Assembly: GCA_963836775.1 (NCBI GenBank) | Contig: CAWIKR010000003.1 | Location: forward strand, 434,001-498,000 | From: DASQPR01 sp963836775 | Lineage (GTDB): Bacteria > Actinomycetota > Actinomycetes > Mycobacteriales > Micromonosporaceae | Length of the DNA: 64,000 bases | Direction of reading: 5' to 3' | The notes under the pieces: model-generated | Database searches by the model: none | What the model was told of the DNA's origin: nothing | Seen by the model: the letters and a program-made list of their open reading frames with translations, nothing else | Shown here: positions 1 to 8,708 of the stretch, in pieces | How the letters are laid out: each line of letters begins with the position of its first letter | Numbering within the stretch: the stretch's first letter is position 1 | Made by a program: the position numbers and the translations under genes

Positions 1-2
1 CT

Positions 3-200
3 GCAGCCCTGAGGGGGCTCGGAGCCCGCTTCCGTTGCGGTGGCATCGATTCCGGCGCCGTGGTCATGACGCTGGCCGCCAACCGGACGGTCATCCCGAC
101 CGGCCCGATGCGCCGCGGCGGAGGTGGGTCCCGTGAGCGCGGCGACCGCCATCCCGGGTCTCGACGTGACCGTTCGGGTCCTCGCCGAGGCATGACCTGA
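3..200 (+). pseudogene. 3' end of an unidentified gene, apparently frame-disrupted
   Basis: The first 195-200 bases look like the 3' end of a gene whose start lies outside the window. Coding-like codon use (GC-rich third positions) is seen in the frame starting at base 3 up to about base 115 (ending ...TVIPTGPM), and then in the frame starting at base 1, from about base 124 to a TGA at 193-195 (ending ...VTVRVLAEA). The shift between the two frames suggests a broken gene or a base-call error. Read straight through, the first frame stops at 198-200. I do not recognise the family. It ends 15 bases before the next start, so it could be the upstream gene of the same transcript. Confidence 0.3.
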
Positions 201-210
201 AGGAGTGCTC

Positions 211-2883
211 ATGGGAGTCTCACGGCGGTCCCTCATCACCGGCGCCGTCGCCGGGTCCGCCATCGCCGCCATGCCGGCCGCGGAACTGCTGATGGCCGAT
301 CCGGCCGCGGCTGCCAGTCCGCCGGGCGACGTCGTCGGCAAAATCACTGTCGGGTATCAGGGCTGGTTCGCCTGCATCGGCGATGGTGCGCCGATCAACG
401 GCTGGTGGCACTGGTCGCAGAACTGGGGCGCCGCGCCGTCGCCGTCCAACAACGGAACCCTGCGCGCCTGGCCGGACATGCGCGACTACACGCACAAATA
501 CCAGACCGCGTACGCGAATCTCGGCAACGGCGATCCGGCCACCCTCTTCTCGTCGTATGACCAGCAGACCGTGGACGCGCATTTTGCCTCGATGGCGGCG
601 AACAACATCGACACGGCCGCGTTGCAGCGGTTCAACCCGACCGGTGGCGAAGGGCCGACCCGGGATGCGGTGACCGCCCGGGTCCGCACCTCGGCGGAGA
701 CCTACGGCCGCAAGTTCTATGTCATGTATGACGTCACCGGCTGGACGAACATGCAGTCGGAGATCAAGAACGACTGGACCACCAAAATGTCGGCCTACAC
801 CGCGTCGGCCGCCTATGCCAAGCAGAACGGCAAGCCGGTGGTCGGCATCTGGGGCTTCGGATTCAACGACACCAATCATCCGTGGGACGCGGCCACCTGC
901 CTGGACGTCATCAACTGGTTCAAGTCCCAAGGCTGCTACGTGATGGGCGGAGTGCCGCGCGAGTGGCGCACCGGAGTCGGTGGATCCCGGGCCGGATATT
1001 CGGGCGTCTACCACGCCTTCAACATGATCTCGCCGTGGATGGTCGGTGCCATCGGGAACATCGCCGGTTCGGATGACGCGTACACCAATCTGACCGTGCC
1101 CGACCAGGCCGATTGCGCGGCAAACGGCATCGATTATCAACCCTGCGTCCTGCCCGGCGATGTCTCGGCGCGGCAGCGGGTGCACGGCGATTTCATGTGG
1201 CGGCAGTTCTACAACGTGTGCCGGGCCGGGGTTGCCGGCATCTACATCTCGATGTTCGACGAGTTCAACGAGGGCAACCAGATCTGCAAAACGGCCGAGA
1301 ACCAGTCGCAGATCCCGACCAACGCCGGCCTGCTTGGCCTGGATGAGGACGGCACCGTCTGCTCCTCCGACTACTACCTGCGGCTGACCGGCGACGGCGG
1401 CCGGATGCTCAAGGGCCAGCTCGCGCTCACCGCCACCCGGCCCACTCAGCCGGTGTCCGGCGGCGGCGACACCGTGCCGCCGACCGTGCCGACGAACCTG
1501 CACGTCACCGCGCACACCTCGTCGTCGATCTCGATCGCCTGGACGGCCTCCACCGACAACGTCGGCGTGACCGGTTATCGGATCCAGCAGAACGGCGTGG
1601 TGGTCGGATCGGTGAGCGGCACCACGACCGCATACACGGCGTCCGGCCTCAACCCGTCAACCACTTACTCGTACGCGGTTGCCGCGTTCGACGCGGCCGG
1701 CGACATCTCCGCCTACTCGGCTCCGGTCTCGCAGACCACCGACGCCTCATCCGGCGGTGGCACCACGAATCTGGCGTTGAACCGTCCAACGACCGAGTCC
1801 AGTCACACCCAGACCTACGCCTCGGGCAACGCCGTGGACGGCAACACCGGCACCTACTGGGAGTCCAACAACAGTGCCTTCCCACAGTGGATCCAGGTCG
1901 ATCTCGGCGCCGCCACGGCACTCGGAAAGCTGGTGCTGAAGCTGCCGCCGGGCTGGGGCGCGCGTACGCAGACACTGTCGATTCTGGGCAGCACCGACGG
2001 ATCGTCGTTCAGCACCGTCGTCGGATCGGCCGGCTACGCCTTCGATCCGGGATCCAGCAACGTCGTCACGATCACGCTGCCGACCGCCACGGCCCGCTAC
2101 GTCCGGCTGAATGTCACTGCCAACACCGGCTGGCCGGCCGGGCAGCTCTCCGAATTCGAGGTCTATGGCACCAGCGGCGGCGGTGACGTGACGCCGCCAT
2201 CGGCGCCCGGCAACCTGACCGCCACCGGGCACACCTCGACATCGGTGTCGCTGTCGTGGACCGCCGCCACCGACAACGTCGGCGTCACCGGCTATCAGGT
2301 GCGGCGCGCCGGGACGGTGGTGGCCACGGTTTCCGGGACGACGTTCACCAACACCGGACTGAACCCGTCGACCGCGTACAGCTACTCGGTCGTGGCAACC
2401 GACGCCGCCGGCAACCTGTCGGCCGCTTCGAACACGGTCACCGTCACCACCGACGCGGCACCGAACACCAACCTGGCCGCCGGCAAGGCGACGGCGGAGT
2501 CCAGCCACACTCAGACGTACGCATCCGGCAACACCGTCGACGGTGACGCCAACTCTTATTGGGAGTCGAACAACAACGCGTTTCCGCAGTGGCTGCAGGT
2601 CGACCTCGGGGCGGCGACATCGGTCCGGCGGGTGGTGTTGAAGCTGCCGCCGGCCGCGGCGTGGGGTGCGCGTACGCAAACGTTGTCGGTGCAGGGCAGC
2701 TCCGACGGGGCGTCGTTCAGCACCATCGTCGGATCCGCGGGCTATGTCTTCGACCCGAACACCGGCAACTCGGTGACCATCTTGTTCGGGGCGGCGACCG
2801 CACGGTATCTCCGGCTCACCGTCACCGGAAACACCGGGTGGCCGGCCGGGCAGATCTCCGAGTTCGAGGTCTACGCCTCCTGA
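211..2883 (+). CDS. Secreted GH71/GH99-like glycosidase with two FN3 and two discoidin (F5/8C) modules
   Basis: A 890-residue exported protein. A Tat-type signal (SRRSLITG, hydrophobic core, Ala-rich cleavage region near residues 30-40) is followed by a catalytic-type domain (about 45-430; starts VVGKITVGYQGWF) resembling the GH71/GH99-like family annotated as xylosidase/arabinosidase or endo-alpha-mannosidase-like. Then come FN3 (about 430-515), F5/8C carbohydrate-binding (525-655), FN3 (665-750) and F5/8C (755-890). The two FN3-F5/8C halves are close copies (both carry ESSHTQTYASGN and AGQ-SEFEVY), an internal duplication. ATG at 211 is preferred over the in-frame GTG at 205 because AGGAG (201-205) is correctly spaced only for the ATG. 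It probably binds and trims plant or fungal polysaccharide outside the cell. The exact substrate is unknown. Confidence 0.8.
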   Translation: MGVSRRSLITGAVAGSAIAAMPAAELLMADPAAAASPPGDVVGKITVGYQGWFACIGDGAPINGWWHWSQNWGAAPSPSNNGTLRAWPDMRDYTHKYQTAYANLGNGDPATLFSSYDQQTVDAHFASMAANNIDTAALQRFNPTGGEGPTRDAVTARVRTSAETYGRKFYVMYDVTGWTNMQSEIKNDWTTKMSAYTASAAYAKQNGKPVVGIWGFGFNDTNHPWDAATCLDVINWFKSQGCYVMGGVPREWRTGVGGSRAGYSGVYHAFNMISPWMVGAIGNIAGSDDAYTNLTVPDQADCAANGIDYQPCVLPGDVSARQRVHGDFMWRQFYNVCRAGVAGIYISMFDEFNEGNQICKTAENQSQIPTNAGLLGLDEDGTVCSSDYYLRLTGDGGRMLKGQLALTATRPTQPVSGGGDTVPPTVPTNLHVTAHTSSSISIAWTASTDNVGVTGYRIQQNGVVVGSVSGTTTAYTASGLNPSTTYSYAVAAFDAAGDISAYSAPVSQTTDASSGGGTTNLALNRPTTESSHTQTYASGNAVDGNTGTYWESNNSAFPQWIQVDLGAATALGKLVLKLPPGWGARTQTLSILGSTDGSSFSTVVGSAGYAFDPGSSNVVTITLPTATARYVRLNVTANTGWPAGQLSEFEVYGTSGGGDVTPPSAPGNLTATGHTSTSVSLSWTAATDNVGVTGYQVRRAGTVVATVSGTTFTNTGLNPSTAYSYSVVATDAAGNLSAASNTVTVTTDAAPNTNLAAGKATAESSHTQTYASGNTVDGDANSYWESNNNAFPQWLQVDLGAATSVRRVVLKLPPAAAWGARTQTLSVQGSSDGASFSTIVGSAGYVFDPNTGNSVTILFGAATARYLRLTVTGNTGWPAGQISEFEVYAS

Positions 2884-2970
2884 CCCCCATCAGGGCGTTT
2901 GCCTGCCGGCCCGCCGCCCATGATCCGTGATCATCGGCCGCGTGGCGTACGTCACTCGTGAACACTCGGC

Positions 2971-3028
2971 GAAACGGTTCCGTACACCCCAGGCGAGGAG
3001 TAACTTATCGGGAGTACGGAACCGTTTC
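2971..3028. promoter_or_regulatory. 15-bp perfect inverted repeat, likely TetR operator
   Basis: GAAACGGTTCCGTAC (2971-2985) and its exact reverse complement GTACGGAACCGTTTC (3014-3028) are separated by 28 bases. Each arm contains a smaller dyad (ACGG-TT-CCGT), so this may be two regulator half-sites or two full sites. It lies 100 bases before the TetR-family start, the usual place for an autoregulatory operator. No clear -35/-10 pair was identified. Confidence 0.6.
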
Positions 3029-3127
3029 GTTTCGTATTTGTGTCAACGTCCGGTTCGGCGTAGGCCCGGCTTCGGGACCTAGCTCGGGGGAGCGATCAGC
3101 GCCGGCCGTCGAAGGGGGAGAGTGGCC

Positions 3128-3799
3128 GTGGTCGACGTGGTGATCGCGCGAGACGAGGTGACCGGTGCGCCGGTCCGCTCGGCGCGCCACGCCGCGATCT
3201 TCGACGCGGTCTTCGATCTTCTCGGCGACGTCGGATACGACCGAATGTCGATGGACGCCGTCGCGGCCCGGGCCCGGGCCAGCAAGGCGACCATCTATCG
3301 GGCCTGGCCGAACAAGCCGGACCTGGTCATGGACGCGCTGGTGTATCGCTTCGGCGGTACTCCGGACGCGCCCGACACCGGGACGCTTCGAGGCGATCTG
3401 ATCGCGCTGATGACCGGCGCGTGCCAGCTCGCCAACGGTCCGGAAGGCTCGATCATCACCGGCCTGATGAGTGCCGCGACGCGCAATGCCGAGCTGTCGC
3501 GGACGCTCTACCGGTGCACCTACGAACTCAAGCACGGAGTGCACAGCACGATCATCGGGCAGGCGGCGGCGCGGGGTGAGCTGACGCCGGACACGAAGCC
3601 GGAGCTGATGCACGAACTCATGCATGCGCTCGTTCTCACTCGGAAGTTGTGGGCCGGCCCGTTGGACGACGAGTTTGTCGTACACGTGGTGGACGATGTG
3701 CTCCTGCCGGTGCTGCAGCGTGGGCAGGCGCTTGGCTGCCGAGATGAGCCGAGGCGACCGGGCCCGCCGGGAGATGCAGTGACGCACCTCACCGGATGA
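3128..3799 (+). CDS. TetR/AcrR family transcriptional regulator
   Basis: A 223-residue one-component repressor. The N-terminal helix-turn-helix is clear (about residues 18-62: AIFDAVFDLLGDVGYDRMSM then ASKATIYRAWPNKPDLV), followed by a helical ligand-binding domain typical of the TetR_C_11 type. GTG at 3128 is chosen over GTG at 3122 because GGGGGAG (3114-3120) leaves only one base before 3122 but seven before 3128. The DHA2 exporter starts 163 bases downstream on the same strand and the inverted repeat at 2971-3028 lies upstream. A drug-responsive repressor of itself and the pump is the likely role (inference from context). Confidence 0.85.
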   Translation: MVDVVIARDEVTGAPVRSARHAAIFDAVFDLLGDVGYDRMSMDAVAARARASKATIYRAWPNKPDLVMDALVYRFGGTPDAPDTGTLRGDLIALMTGACQLANGPEGSIITGLMSAATRNAELSRTLYRCTYELKHGVHSTIIGQAAARGELTPDTKPELMHELMHALVLTRKLWAGPLDDEFVVHVVDDVLLPVLQRGQALGCRDEPRRPGPPGDAVTHLTG

Positions 3800-3811
3800 A
3801 CTTGTAACGAC

Positions 3812-3840
3812 TTCATGATCCGGTTCGTCGGATCTATAAG
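3812..3840 (+). promoter_or_regulatory. Candidate promoter with hairpin operator in the spacer
   Basis: A TATAAG box (3835-3840) lies 17 bases after a weak TTCATG (3812-3817). The spacer is occupied by the dyad GATCCG-gttcgt-CGGATC (3817-3834). This arrangement fits a repressed promoter for the exporter starting at 3963. The regulator that binds it is not known. It does not match the 15-bp repeat upstream of the TetR gene. Confidence 0.35.
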
Positions 3841-3962
3841 AGCTACCCAAATTTGAAAACCCAGAAGCCGGGCCGATGTGCGGTGCCGGACTGGTGACAC
3901 GTGTGCCCGTTACGGCCGACTGGCCGGGTGGGAAACGGGCCACCCCTGCCGTTGGAGGAGAA

Positions 3963-5480
3963 ATGTCGCAAGAATCCGCCGTGGCCCAGCCACCGGCGTA
4001 CGGGGGGCCAGACGCGGCGGCCCCCCATGACAGCAGGCGCTGGCTGGCCTTGATGGTCATCGCGATTGCTCAGCTCATGGTGGTGCTCGACGCCACCATC
4101 GTGAACATCGCTCTGCCGCACGCGCAGCAAGCGCTGCACATCTCGGACGCCGACCGTCAGTGGATCGTTACTGCCTACACGCTGACCTTCGGTGGTCTGC
4201 TGCTGCTCGGCGGCCGGATCGCCGACTACGTCGGCCGCAAGCGCACGTTCCTGATCGGCCTGATCGGTTTCGCCGCGGCCTCGGCGCTCGGCGGTGTCGC
4301 GGCCAACTCCGCGATGCTGTTCGGCGCGCGGGCTTTGCAGGGTGCTTTCGGTGCGATCCTGGCTCCGGCGGCGCTGTCCCTGCTGACCGTGACGTTCACC
4401 GAGCCGAAGGACCGGGCCAAGGCGTTCGGCGTCTTCGGCGCGATCTCCGGTGGTGGTGCCGCGATCGGTGTCATCTCCGGCGGTGTGCTGACCGAGTACG
4501 CGAACTGGCGCTGGTGCCTCCTGGTGAACATCCCGATCGCGCTGATCGCGTTCTTCCTGGCCCTGCCGATCGTGCGGGAGAGCAAGGCGCACGGCAACAC
4601 CAAGTACGACATCCTGGGTGCGATCATGTCGACCGCGGGCCTGGGCGCGCTGGTCTATGGCTTCACCAAGGCCGCCACCGAGGCCGACCACTGGACCGCT
4701 CCGGTGACTCTGGCCTGGCTCGCGGTTGCCGTGGTGCTGCTGGTCTCGTTCGTGTTCTGGGAGTCGCGGGTGAAGAACCCGTTGCTGCCGCTTCGTGTCG
4801 TCACTGACCGAAACCGTGGTGTCTCGTTCCTGGTGTCGATCCTGGTGGGTGCGGGTCTGCTGGGCATGTTCCTGTTCCTGACCTACTACCTGCAGCAAAC
4901 CTTGCACTACTCGGCGGTGAAGACCGGTCTGGCCTATCTGCCGTTCTCCGGTGGCATCATCGTCGCCGCCGGCATCGCGGCTCAGTTGCTGCCGCGGGTC
5001 GGCCCGCGAGTGCTGATGACCGTTGGTGGCGCGATGGCCACAGCGGCCATGCTGTGGCTGACGCAGCTTGACCTGAACTCGTCCTATTCGAGTGCGATCC
5101 TGCCGGCCTTCATCGCGATGAGCCTGGGCATGGGCTTCATCTTCGTGCCGCTGTCCAGCACCGCACTGTCCGGCGTGGAAAACCACGACGCCGGAGTCGC
5201 CAGCGCAATGCTGAACACCACGCAGCAGGTCGGTGGCTCACTGGGCACGGCCCTGTTGAACACCATCTTCATCACCACCGTGACGAACTACCTGATCAGT
5301 CACGCGTCGAACCCGACGCAGGCGAACATCCACGGCTACAACGTGGCGTTCACCGTCAGCGCCGGGCTGCTGGCCCTGGGAACCGTCCTGACGTTCATGT
5401 TCATTCGCAAGCCGGCTCCGGTCCTGGCAGCCGACGGAGTGGACTCGGCGCGAGCGGCCGAGCCCGCCATGATCCACTAA
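3963..5480 (+). CDS. DHA2-family (EmrB/QacA-like) MFS drug exporter
   Basis: A 505-residue integral membrane protein with the 14-helix layout of proton-driven DHA2 exporters. It has motif C-like and motif A-like sequences: LDATIVNIALP in helix 1, WIVTAYTLTFGGLLLLGG in helix 2, then GRIADYVGRKRTF in the first cytoplasmic loop. ATG at 3963 is supported by GGAGGAG at 3954-3960; longer in-frame readings from 3876 lack a ribosome site. It probably exports hydrophobic or cationic toxic compounds, controlled by the upstream TetR. Substrate unknown. A strong hairpin terminator follows at 5495-5533. Confidence 0.9.
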   Translation: MSQESAVAQPPAYGGPDAAAPHDSRRWLALMVIAIAQLMVVLDATIVNIALPHAQQALHISDADRQWIVTAYTLTFGGLLLLGGRIADYVGRKRTFLIGLIGFAAASALGGVAANSAMLFGARALQGAFGAILAPAALSLLTVTFTEPKDRAKAFGVFGAISGGGAAIGVISGGVLTEYANWRWCLLVNIPIALIAFFLALPIVRESKAHGNTKYDILGAIMSTAGLGALVYGFTKAATEADHWTAPVTLAWLAVAVVLLVSFVFWESRVKNPLLPLRVVTDRNRGVSFLVSILVGAGLLGMFLFLTYYLQQTLHYSAVKTGLAYLPFSGGIIVAAGIAAQLLPRVGPRVLMTVGGAMATAAMLWLTQLDLNSSYSSAILPAFIAMSLGMGFIFVPLSSTALSGVENHDAGVASAMLNTTQQVGGSLGTALLNTIFITTVTNYLISHASNPTQANIHGYNVAFTVSAGLLALGTVLTFMFIRKPAPVLAADGVDSARAAEPAMIH

Positions 5481-5494
5481 TCGGGGTTGGGGGT

Positions 5495-5533
5495 AAGCGC
5501 CGGGTGGTCCCGTTTCGGGGCCGCCCGGCGCTT
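5495..5533 (+). terminator. Hairpin terminator after the MFS exporter
   Basis: AAGCGCCGGG (5495-5504) pairs with CCCGGCGCTT (5524-5533), and an inner GGTCCCG/CGGGGCC extends the stem (one G-T pair). It begins 14 bases after the exporter stop. There is no strong T-tract, as is common in high-GC actinomycetes. Confidence 0.7.
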
Positions 5534-5534
5534 C

Positions 5535-5891
5535 TATGTCTGGCGACGTTTACATTGGCGGCGGGCACTGCCGCTTTAGACGGTGCCTTCGCTGCCTCTT
5601 CGGAGCGACTTCGTCGATCCTCGTCGGCGGCTGTGGGCGCCGTCGCGGCCGTTTGCCCGCCCTCTATGTCTGGCGGCGGGCACTGCCGCTTTGGACGGTG
5701 CCTTCGCTGCCTCCTCGGAGCGACTTCGTCGATCCTCGTCGGCGGCTGTAGGCGCCGTCGCGGCAGTTTGCCCGCCCTCTATGTCTGGCGGCGGGCACTG
5801 CCGCTTTGGACGGTGCCTTCGCTGCCTCCTCGGAGCGACTTCGTCGATCCTCGTCGGCGGCTGTAGGCGCCGTCGCGGCCGTTTGCCCGCC
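5535..5891. repeat. Three tandem copies of a 115-bp repeat
   Basis: Copies begin at 5535, 5665 and 5780 (each with TATGTCTGGCG). Copy 1 is 130 bp because of a 15-bp insertion near its start. Copies 2 and 3 are 115 bp apart and differ by about one base over the shared length. The unit carries several small dyads (CGACttcGTCG; GGCAC/GTGCC), so it could fold. Reading frames are open on both strands, but none has a ribosome site or a recognisable product, so I treat it as non-coding. Function unknown. Confidence 0.85.
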
Positions 5892-5968
5892 GCGCGGCAG
5901 GTGATTCGCGGTGGTTGTGCGCATCGGCCGCTCGCGGATTCCCCCGACTTCGGGACCCCAGCCCACTC

Positions 5969-6026
5969 CTCTGGATCTTGCGAAGTTGGGAGGGCCATGG
6001 CCACGCCAACTTCGCAAGAACCACAG
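5969..6026. repeat. Dispersed hairpin element, copy 1
   Basis: CTTGCGAAGTTGG (5977-5989) pairs perfectly with CCAACTTCGCAAG (6006-6018) around the 16-base loop GAGGGCCATGGCCACG. An outer 8-bp stem (5969-5976 with 6019-6026) has two mismatches. The same architecture with a near-identical loop recurs at 19855-19914 and 34397-34461. It lies between the tandem repeats and the phosphate transporter. Confidence 0.8.
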
Positions 6027-6157
6027 TGCGGGACCCTGGCGGCGAAGGGGGGAGCAAACCTCCACAACGGCCCGTCGGGGCAAATCACCACAAGTAACAT
6101 GAATCCGGCACCATTTTCGGGCCGGTGGCGCGCCGCCGTGACGTACTGGGGGTAGCT

Positions 6158-7318
6158 ATGAGCGCCACGGTCGTGCTGGTCATCCTGACGGCGCTGGCGT
6201 TCGACTTCACCAACGGGTTCCACGACACGGCCAACGCAATGGCCACCTCGATTGCCACCGGAGCGCTCCGGCCCCGAATCGCGGTCGGGTTGTCGGCGTT
6301 GCTCAACCTGGTGGGTGCGTTTCTGTCGGTCGCGGTCGCCAAGACAATCGCCAACGGCATCGTCGACGACCAGCTGATCACTCCGGCGATCGTCTTCGGC
6401 GGACTGATCGCGGCCATCGTCTGGAACCTGATCACCTGGCTATTCGGCCTGCCGTCCAGCTCGTCACACGCATTGATCGGCGGGCTGATCGGCGCGACCT
6501 GGGTGGCGGCCGGCGGCGATGCGGTCAAGTTCGGCAAGATTGTCGAGAAGGTGATCGTTCCGGCGATCGCCGCGCCGCTGATCGCCGCCCTGATCGCCGG
6601 AATCGGCACGGCGGTTGTCTTCGCGATTACCCGGGGCGGCCGGCCCGAGGCGACCGCTCGCGGGTTCCGGGCCGGACAGGTGGTCTCGGCGTCTTTCGTC
6701 TCGCTCGCGCATGGCACCAACGACGCTCAGAAGACGATGGGCATCATCACCCTGACCCTGATCTCGGCCGGCGAGCTGAGCAGCAACTCCGGACCGCCTC
6801 CGTGGGTGATCCTGTCGGCCAGCGTGGCCATCGCCATCGGCACCTACCTCGGCGGCTGGCGGATCATCCGGACCGTCGGCCACCGCCTCACGCATGTGGA
6901 GCCACAACAGGGGTTCGCGGCGGAGACCTCCGCGGCGACCGTCATCCTCGTGTCGTCGCATTTGGGGTACGCACTATCCACCACCCAGGTCGCCTCCAGC
7001 GCTGTGGTCGGCAGTGGTGTCGGGCGGCGTGCCCGGGGCGGAGTTCACTGGAACGTGGTCGGCCAGATGGTGGTGGCCTGGCTGCTGACGTTGCCGGCGG
7101 CGGGCGTACTCGGTGCCGCCGCGGGCAGCCTCGCCGATCACGGCACCGGCGGCGAGATCATCGTGCTGGTTCTGGGTATCGCCATTGCGGCCGGGATCTT
7201 CCGGGCCTCGCGACGCGCTCCGGTGACCGCCGACAACGTCAATGTCGAGGACACGATCGTGCCGCCGGCGCCGGCCGACGCGCCGGTCGGCGTATCGGAG
7301 ACCTCAAGGGAGAGCTGA
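6158..7318 (+). CDS. PiT-family low-affinity inorganic phosphate transporter
   Basis: A 386-residue membrane protein of the PiT/PHO4 family, which couples phosphate (or metal-phosphate) uptake to the ion gradient. Both halves carry the family signature: DFTNGFHDTANAMA near residue 16-29 and SLAHGTNDAQKTMG near 185-198. The loop motif LPSSSSHALIGG is also present. ATG at 6158 follows a GGGGG stretch at 6147-6151, and the first helix begins immediately after. Its stop overlaps the start of the next small gene (TGATG), and that gene overlaps the polyphosphate kinase gene, so uptake and phosphate storage are translationally linked. Confidence 0.92.
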   Translation: MSATVVLVILTALAFDFTNGFHDTANAMATSIATGALRPRIAVGLSALLNLVGAFLSVAVAKTIANGIVDDQLITPAIVFGGLIAAIVWNLITWLFGLPSSSSHALIGGLIGATWVAAGGDAVKFGKIVEKVIVPAIAAPLIAALIAGIGTAVVFAITRGGRPEATARGFRAGQVVSASFVSLAHGTNDAQKTMGIITLTLISAGELSSNSGPPPWVILSASVAIAIGTYLGGWRIIRTVGHRLTHVEPQQGFAAETSAATVILVSSHLGYALSTTQVASSAVVGSGVGRRARGGVHWNVVGQMVVAWLLTLPAAGVLGAAAGSLADHGTGGEIIVLVLGIAIAAGIFRASRRAPVTADNVNVEDTIVPPAPADAPVGVSETSRES

Positions 7319-7533
7319 TGAATATCAACTGGTTCGGATTGCGCGACGTGCTGCTGGTCGGCCTGCTCGCCGGTGTCGCGCTGGCCGGTGTGTTCGCCAT
7401 CGGTGTCCGCCTGCTGGCCAGGCCGGCCGGTCCTGGCTCGGGCGTGGGCCTCCGGACCGCTGGCGCCTCGTTGTGCTTCGCTGTCTGCGCGGCCGGTGCC
7501 GCGTACGGCCTGATCCTGTTGATCCGAAAATGA
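7318..7533 (+). CDS. Small two-helix membrane protein in the phosphate operon
   Basis: A 71-residue protein with two predicted membrane helices (about residues 8-34 and 44-68) separated by a short Arg/Gly/Pro loop. It starts on the ATG that overlaps the transporter stop and ends overlapping the ATG of the kinase gene by four bases (ATGA). This double coupling argues that it is a real gene. I know of no assigned function. An accessory of the PiT transporter is a reasonable guess from position only. Confidence 0.75.
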   Translation: MNINWFGLRDVLLVGLLAGVALAGVFAIGVRLLARPAGPGSGVGLRTAGASLCFAVCAAGAAYGLILLIRK

Positions 7534-8621
7534 GCCCGGACCGATCCGAGCCGGCGGTGCGCGACCTGCTGGACTCCCTCGGCGATTATCGCGTCGAATA
7601 CAACCTGGACGGCGAGCCGGATCTGGTCAATATGGACGGAGTCCGGCTGGAGACGTGGCGGGAGAGCTTCCCCTACCCGGACCGGATGACCCGCCCAGAA
7701 TACGACCGCGTCAAGCGCTCGCAGCAGATCGAGCTGCTGAAGCTGCAGAACTGGATCAAGCGCACCGGCCAGCGCGTGATGATCATCTTCGAGGGCCGTG
7801 ACGCCGCCGGAAAGGGCGGCACCATCAAGCGGTTCACCCAGCACCTGAATCCGCGCGGTACGAAGGTGGTGGCGCTTGACAAGCCCACCGAGCGGGAGCA
7901 GACCCAGTGGTATTTCCAGCGCTACATCGCGCACCTTCCGGCCGCCGGTGAGCTGGTGCTGTTCGACCGGTCCTGGTACTCCCGAGCGGGCGTGGAGCGG
8001 GTGATGGGTTTCTGCACACCACGGGAGTATCTGGAATTCATGCGCGAGGTGCCGGAGCTGGAACGGATGCTGGTCCGCAGCGGACTGCACCTGATCAAGT
8101 TCTGGTTTTCGGTGGCGCACGCCGAGCAGCGCACCCGGTTCGCGATCCGGCAGCTAGATCCGGTCCGGCGCTGGAAGCTGTCGCCGATGGACCTGGCCTC
8201 GCTCGACTTGTGGGACGAATACACCGAGGCGAAGGAGGCGATGTTCTTCTACACCGATATCGCCGACGCACCGTGGACCGTGGTGAAGAGCAACGACAAG
8301 AAGCGTGCGCGCGTCGAAGCGATGCGCTGGGTGCTGTCGCGATTCGATTACACCGGGAAGGACTTCGAGGTGGTCGGCACACCGGATCCGCAGATCGTGA
8401 TGCCGGCTTCGCAAGCCGTGGAGCCATCCGAGCGAGCCCGCCCGTTCGGGGAGCTGGACGATGGAGCGGCGGCCGAGCTGGGGCCGAGGGCGACCCGATC
8501 ATCCCTCGGAGACGGCGGCGGAGCGGCGGTTACCGACGCGGCCGCCGCCAACGCCGCTCGGCGCCCCGACGGACCGGACCACGGACCGGCCGACCGGCGG
8601 TCGCCACCTCGCGAATCGTGA
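7530..8621 (+). CDS. ppk2: Polyphosphate kinase 2 (PPK2)
   Basis: A 363-residue enzyme that moves phosphate between polyphosphate and nucleotides. Walker A is GRDAAGKGGT (about residues 89-98). The family lid/Walker B motif DRSWYSRAGVE is at about 146-156, and WKLSPMD and KSNDKKRAR follow. The core ends near residue 300. The last 60 or so residues are Ala/Arg/Gly/Asp-rich and probably disordered, longer than a minimal class I PPK2. ATG at 7530 overlaps the preceding stop. The neighbouring phosphate importer suggests a phosphate acquisition and storage module. Confidence 0.93.
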   Translation: MSPDRSEPAVRDLLDSLGDYRVEYNLDGEPDLVNMDGVRLETWRESFPYPDRMTRPEYDRVKRSQQIELLKLQNWIKRTGQRVMIIFEGRDAAGKGGTIKRFTQHLNPRGTKVVALDKPTEREQTQWYFQRYIAHLPAAGELVLFDRSWYSRAGVERVMGFCTPREYLEFMREVPELERMLVRSGLHLIKFWFSVAHAEQRTRFAIRQLDPVRRWKLSPMDLASLDLWDEYTEAKEAMFFYTDIADAPWTVVKSNDKKRARVEAMRWVLSRFDYTGKDFEVVGTPDPQIVMPASQAVEPSERARPFGELDDGAAAELGPRATRSSLGDGGGAAVTDAAAANAARRPDGPDHGPADRRSPPRES

Positions 8622-8673
8622 GATCTTGTCGTAGCTTTCGGGCGAACGGTTCGAGAAAGTGTCGTTTGTCTGG

Positions 8674-8699
8674 GTTTTCGGAGAGCCGTGACCGGGTAG
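8674..8699 (+). promoter_or_regulatory. Stress-sigma (SigB/SigH-like) promoter of the STAS gene
   Basis: GTTT (8674-8677), 16 bases, then GGGTAG (8694-8699) matches the actinobacterial SigB-type consensus (GTTT-N14-17-GGGTAT) in all but the last base. Initiation 7-8 bases downstream would fall just before the ATG at 8709, giving an almost leaderless mRNA. No Shine-Dalgarno sequence is present. Confidence 0.5.
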
Positions 8700-8708
8700 T
8701 TTCATGCC

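Noticed and set aside
5504..6155. Open frames of 120-215 codons on both strands across the 115-bp repeats
   Set aside because: They repeat with the DNA unit, have no ribosome sites and give low-complexity products. The repeat explains them.
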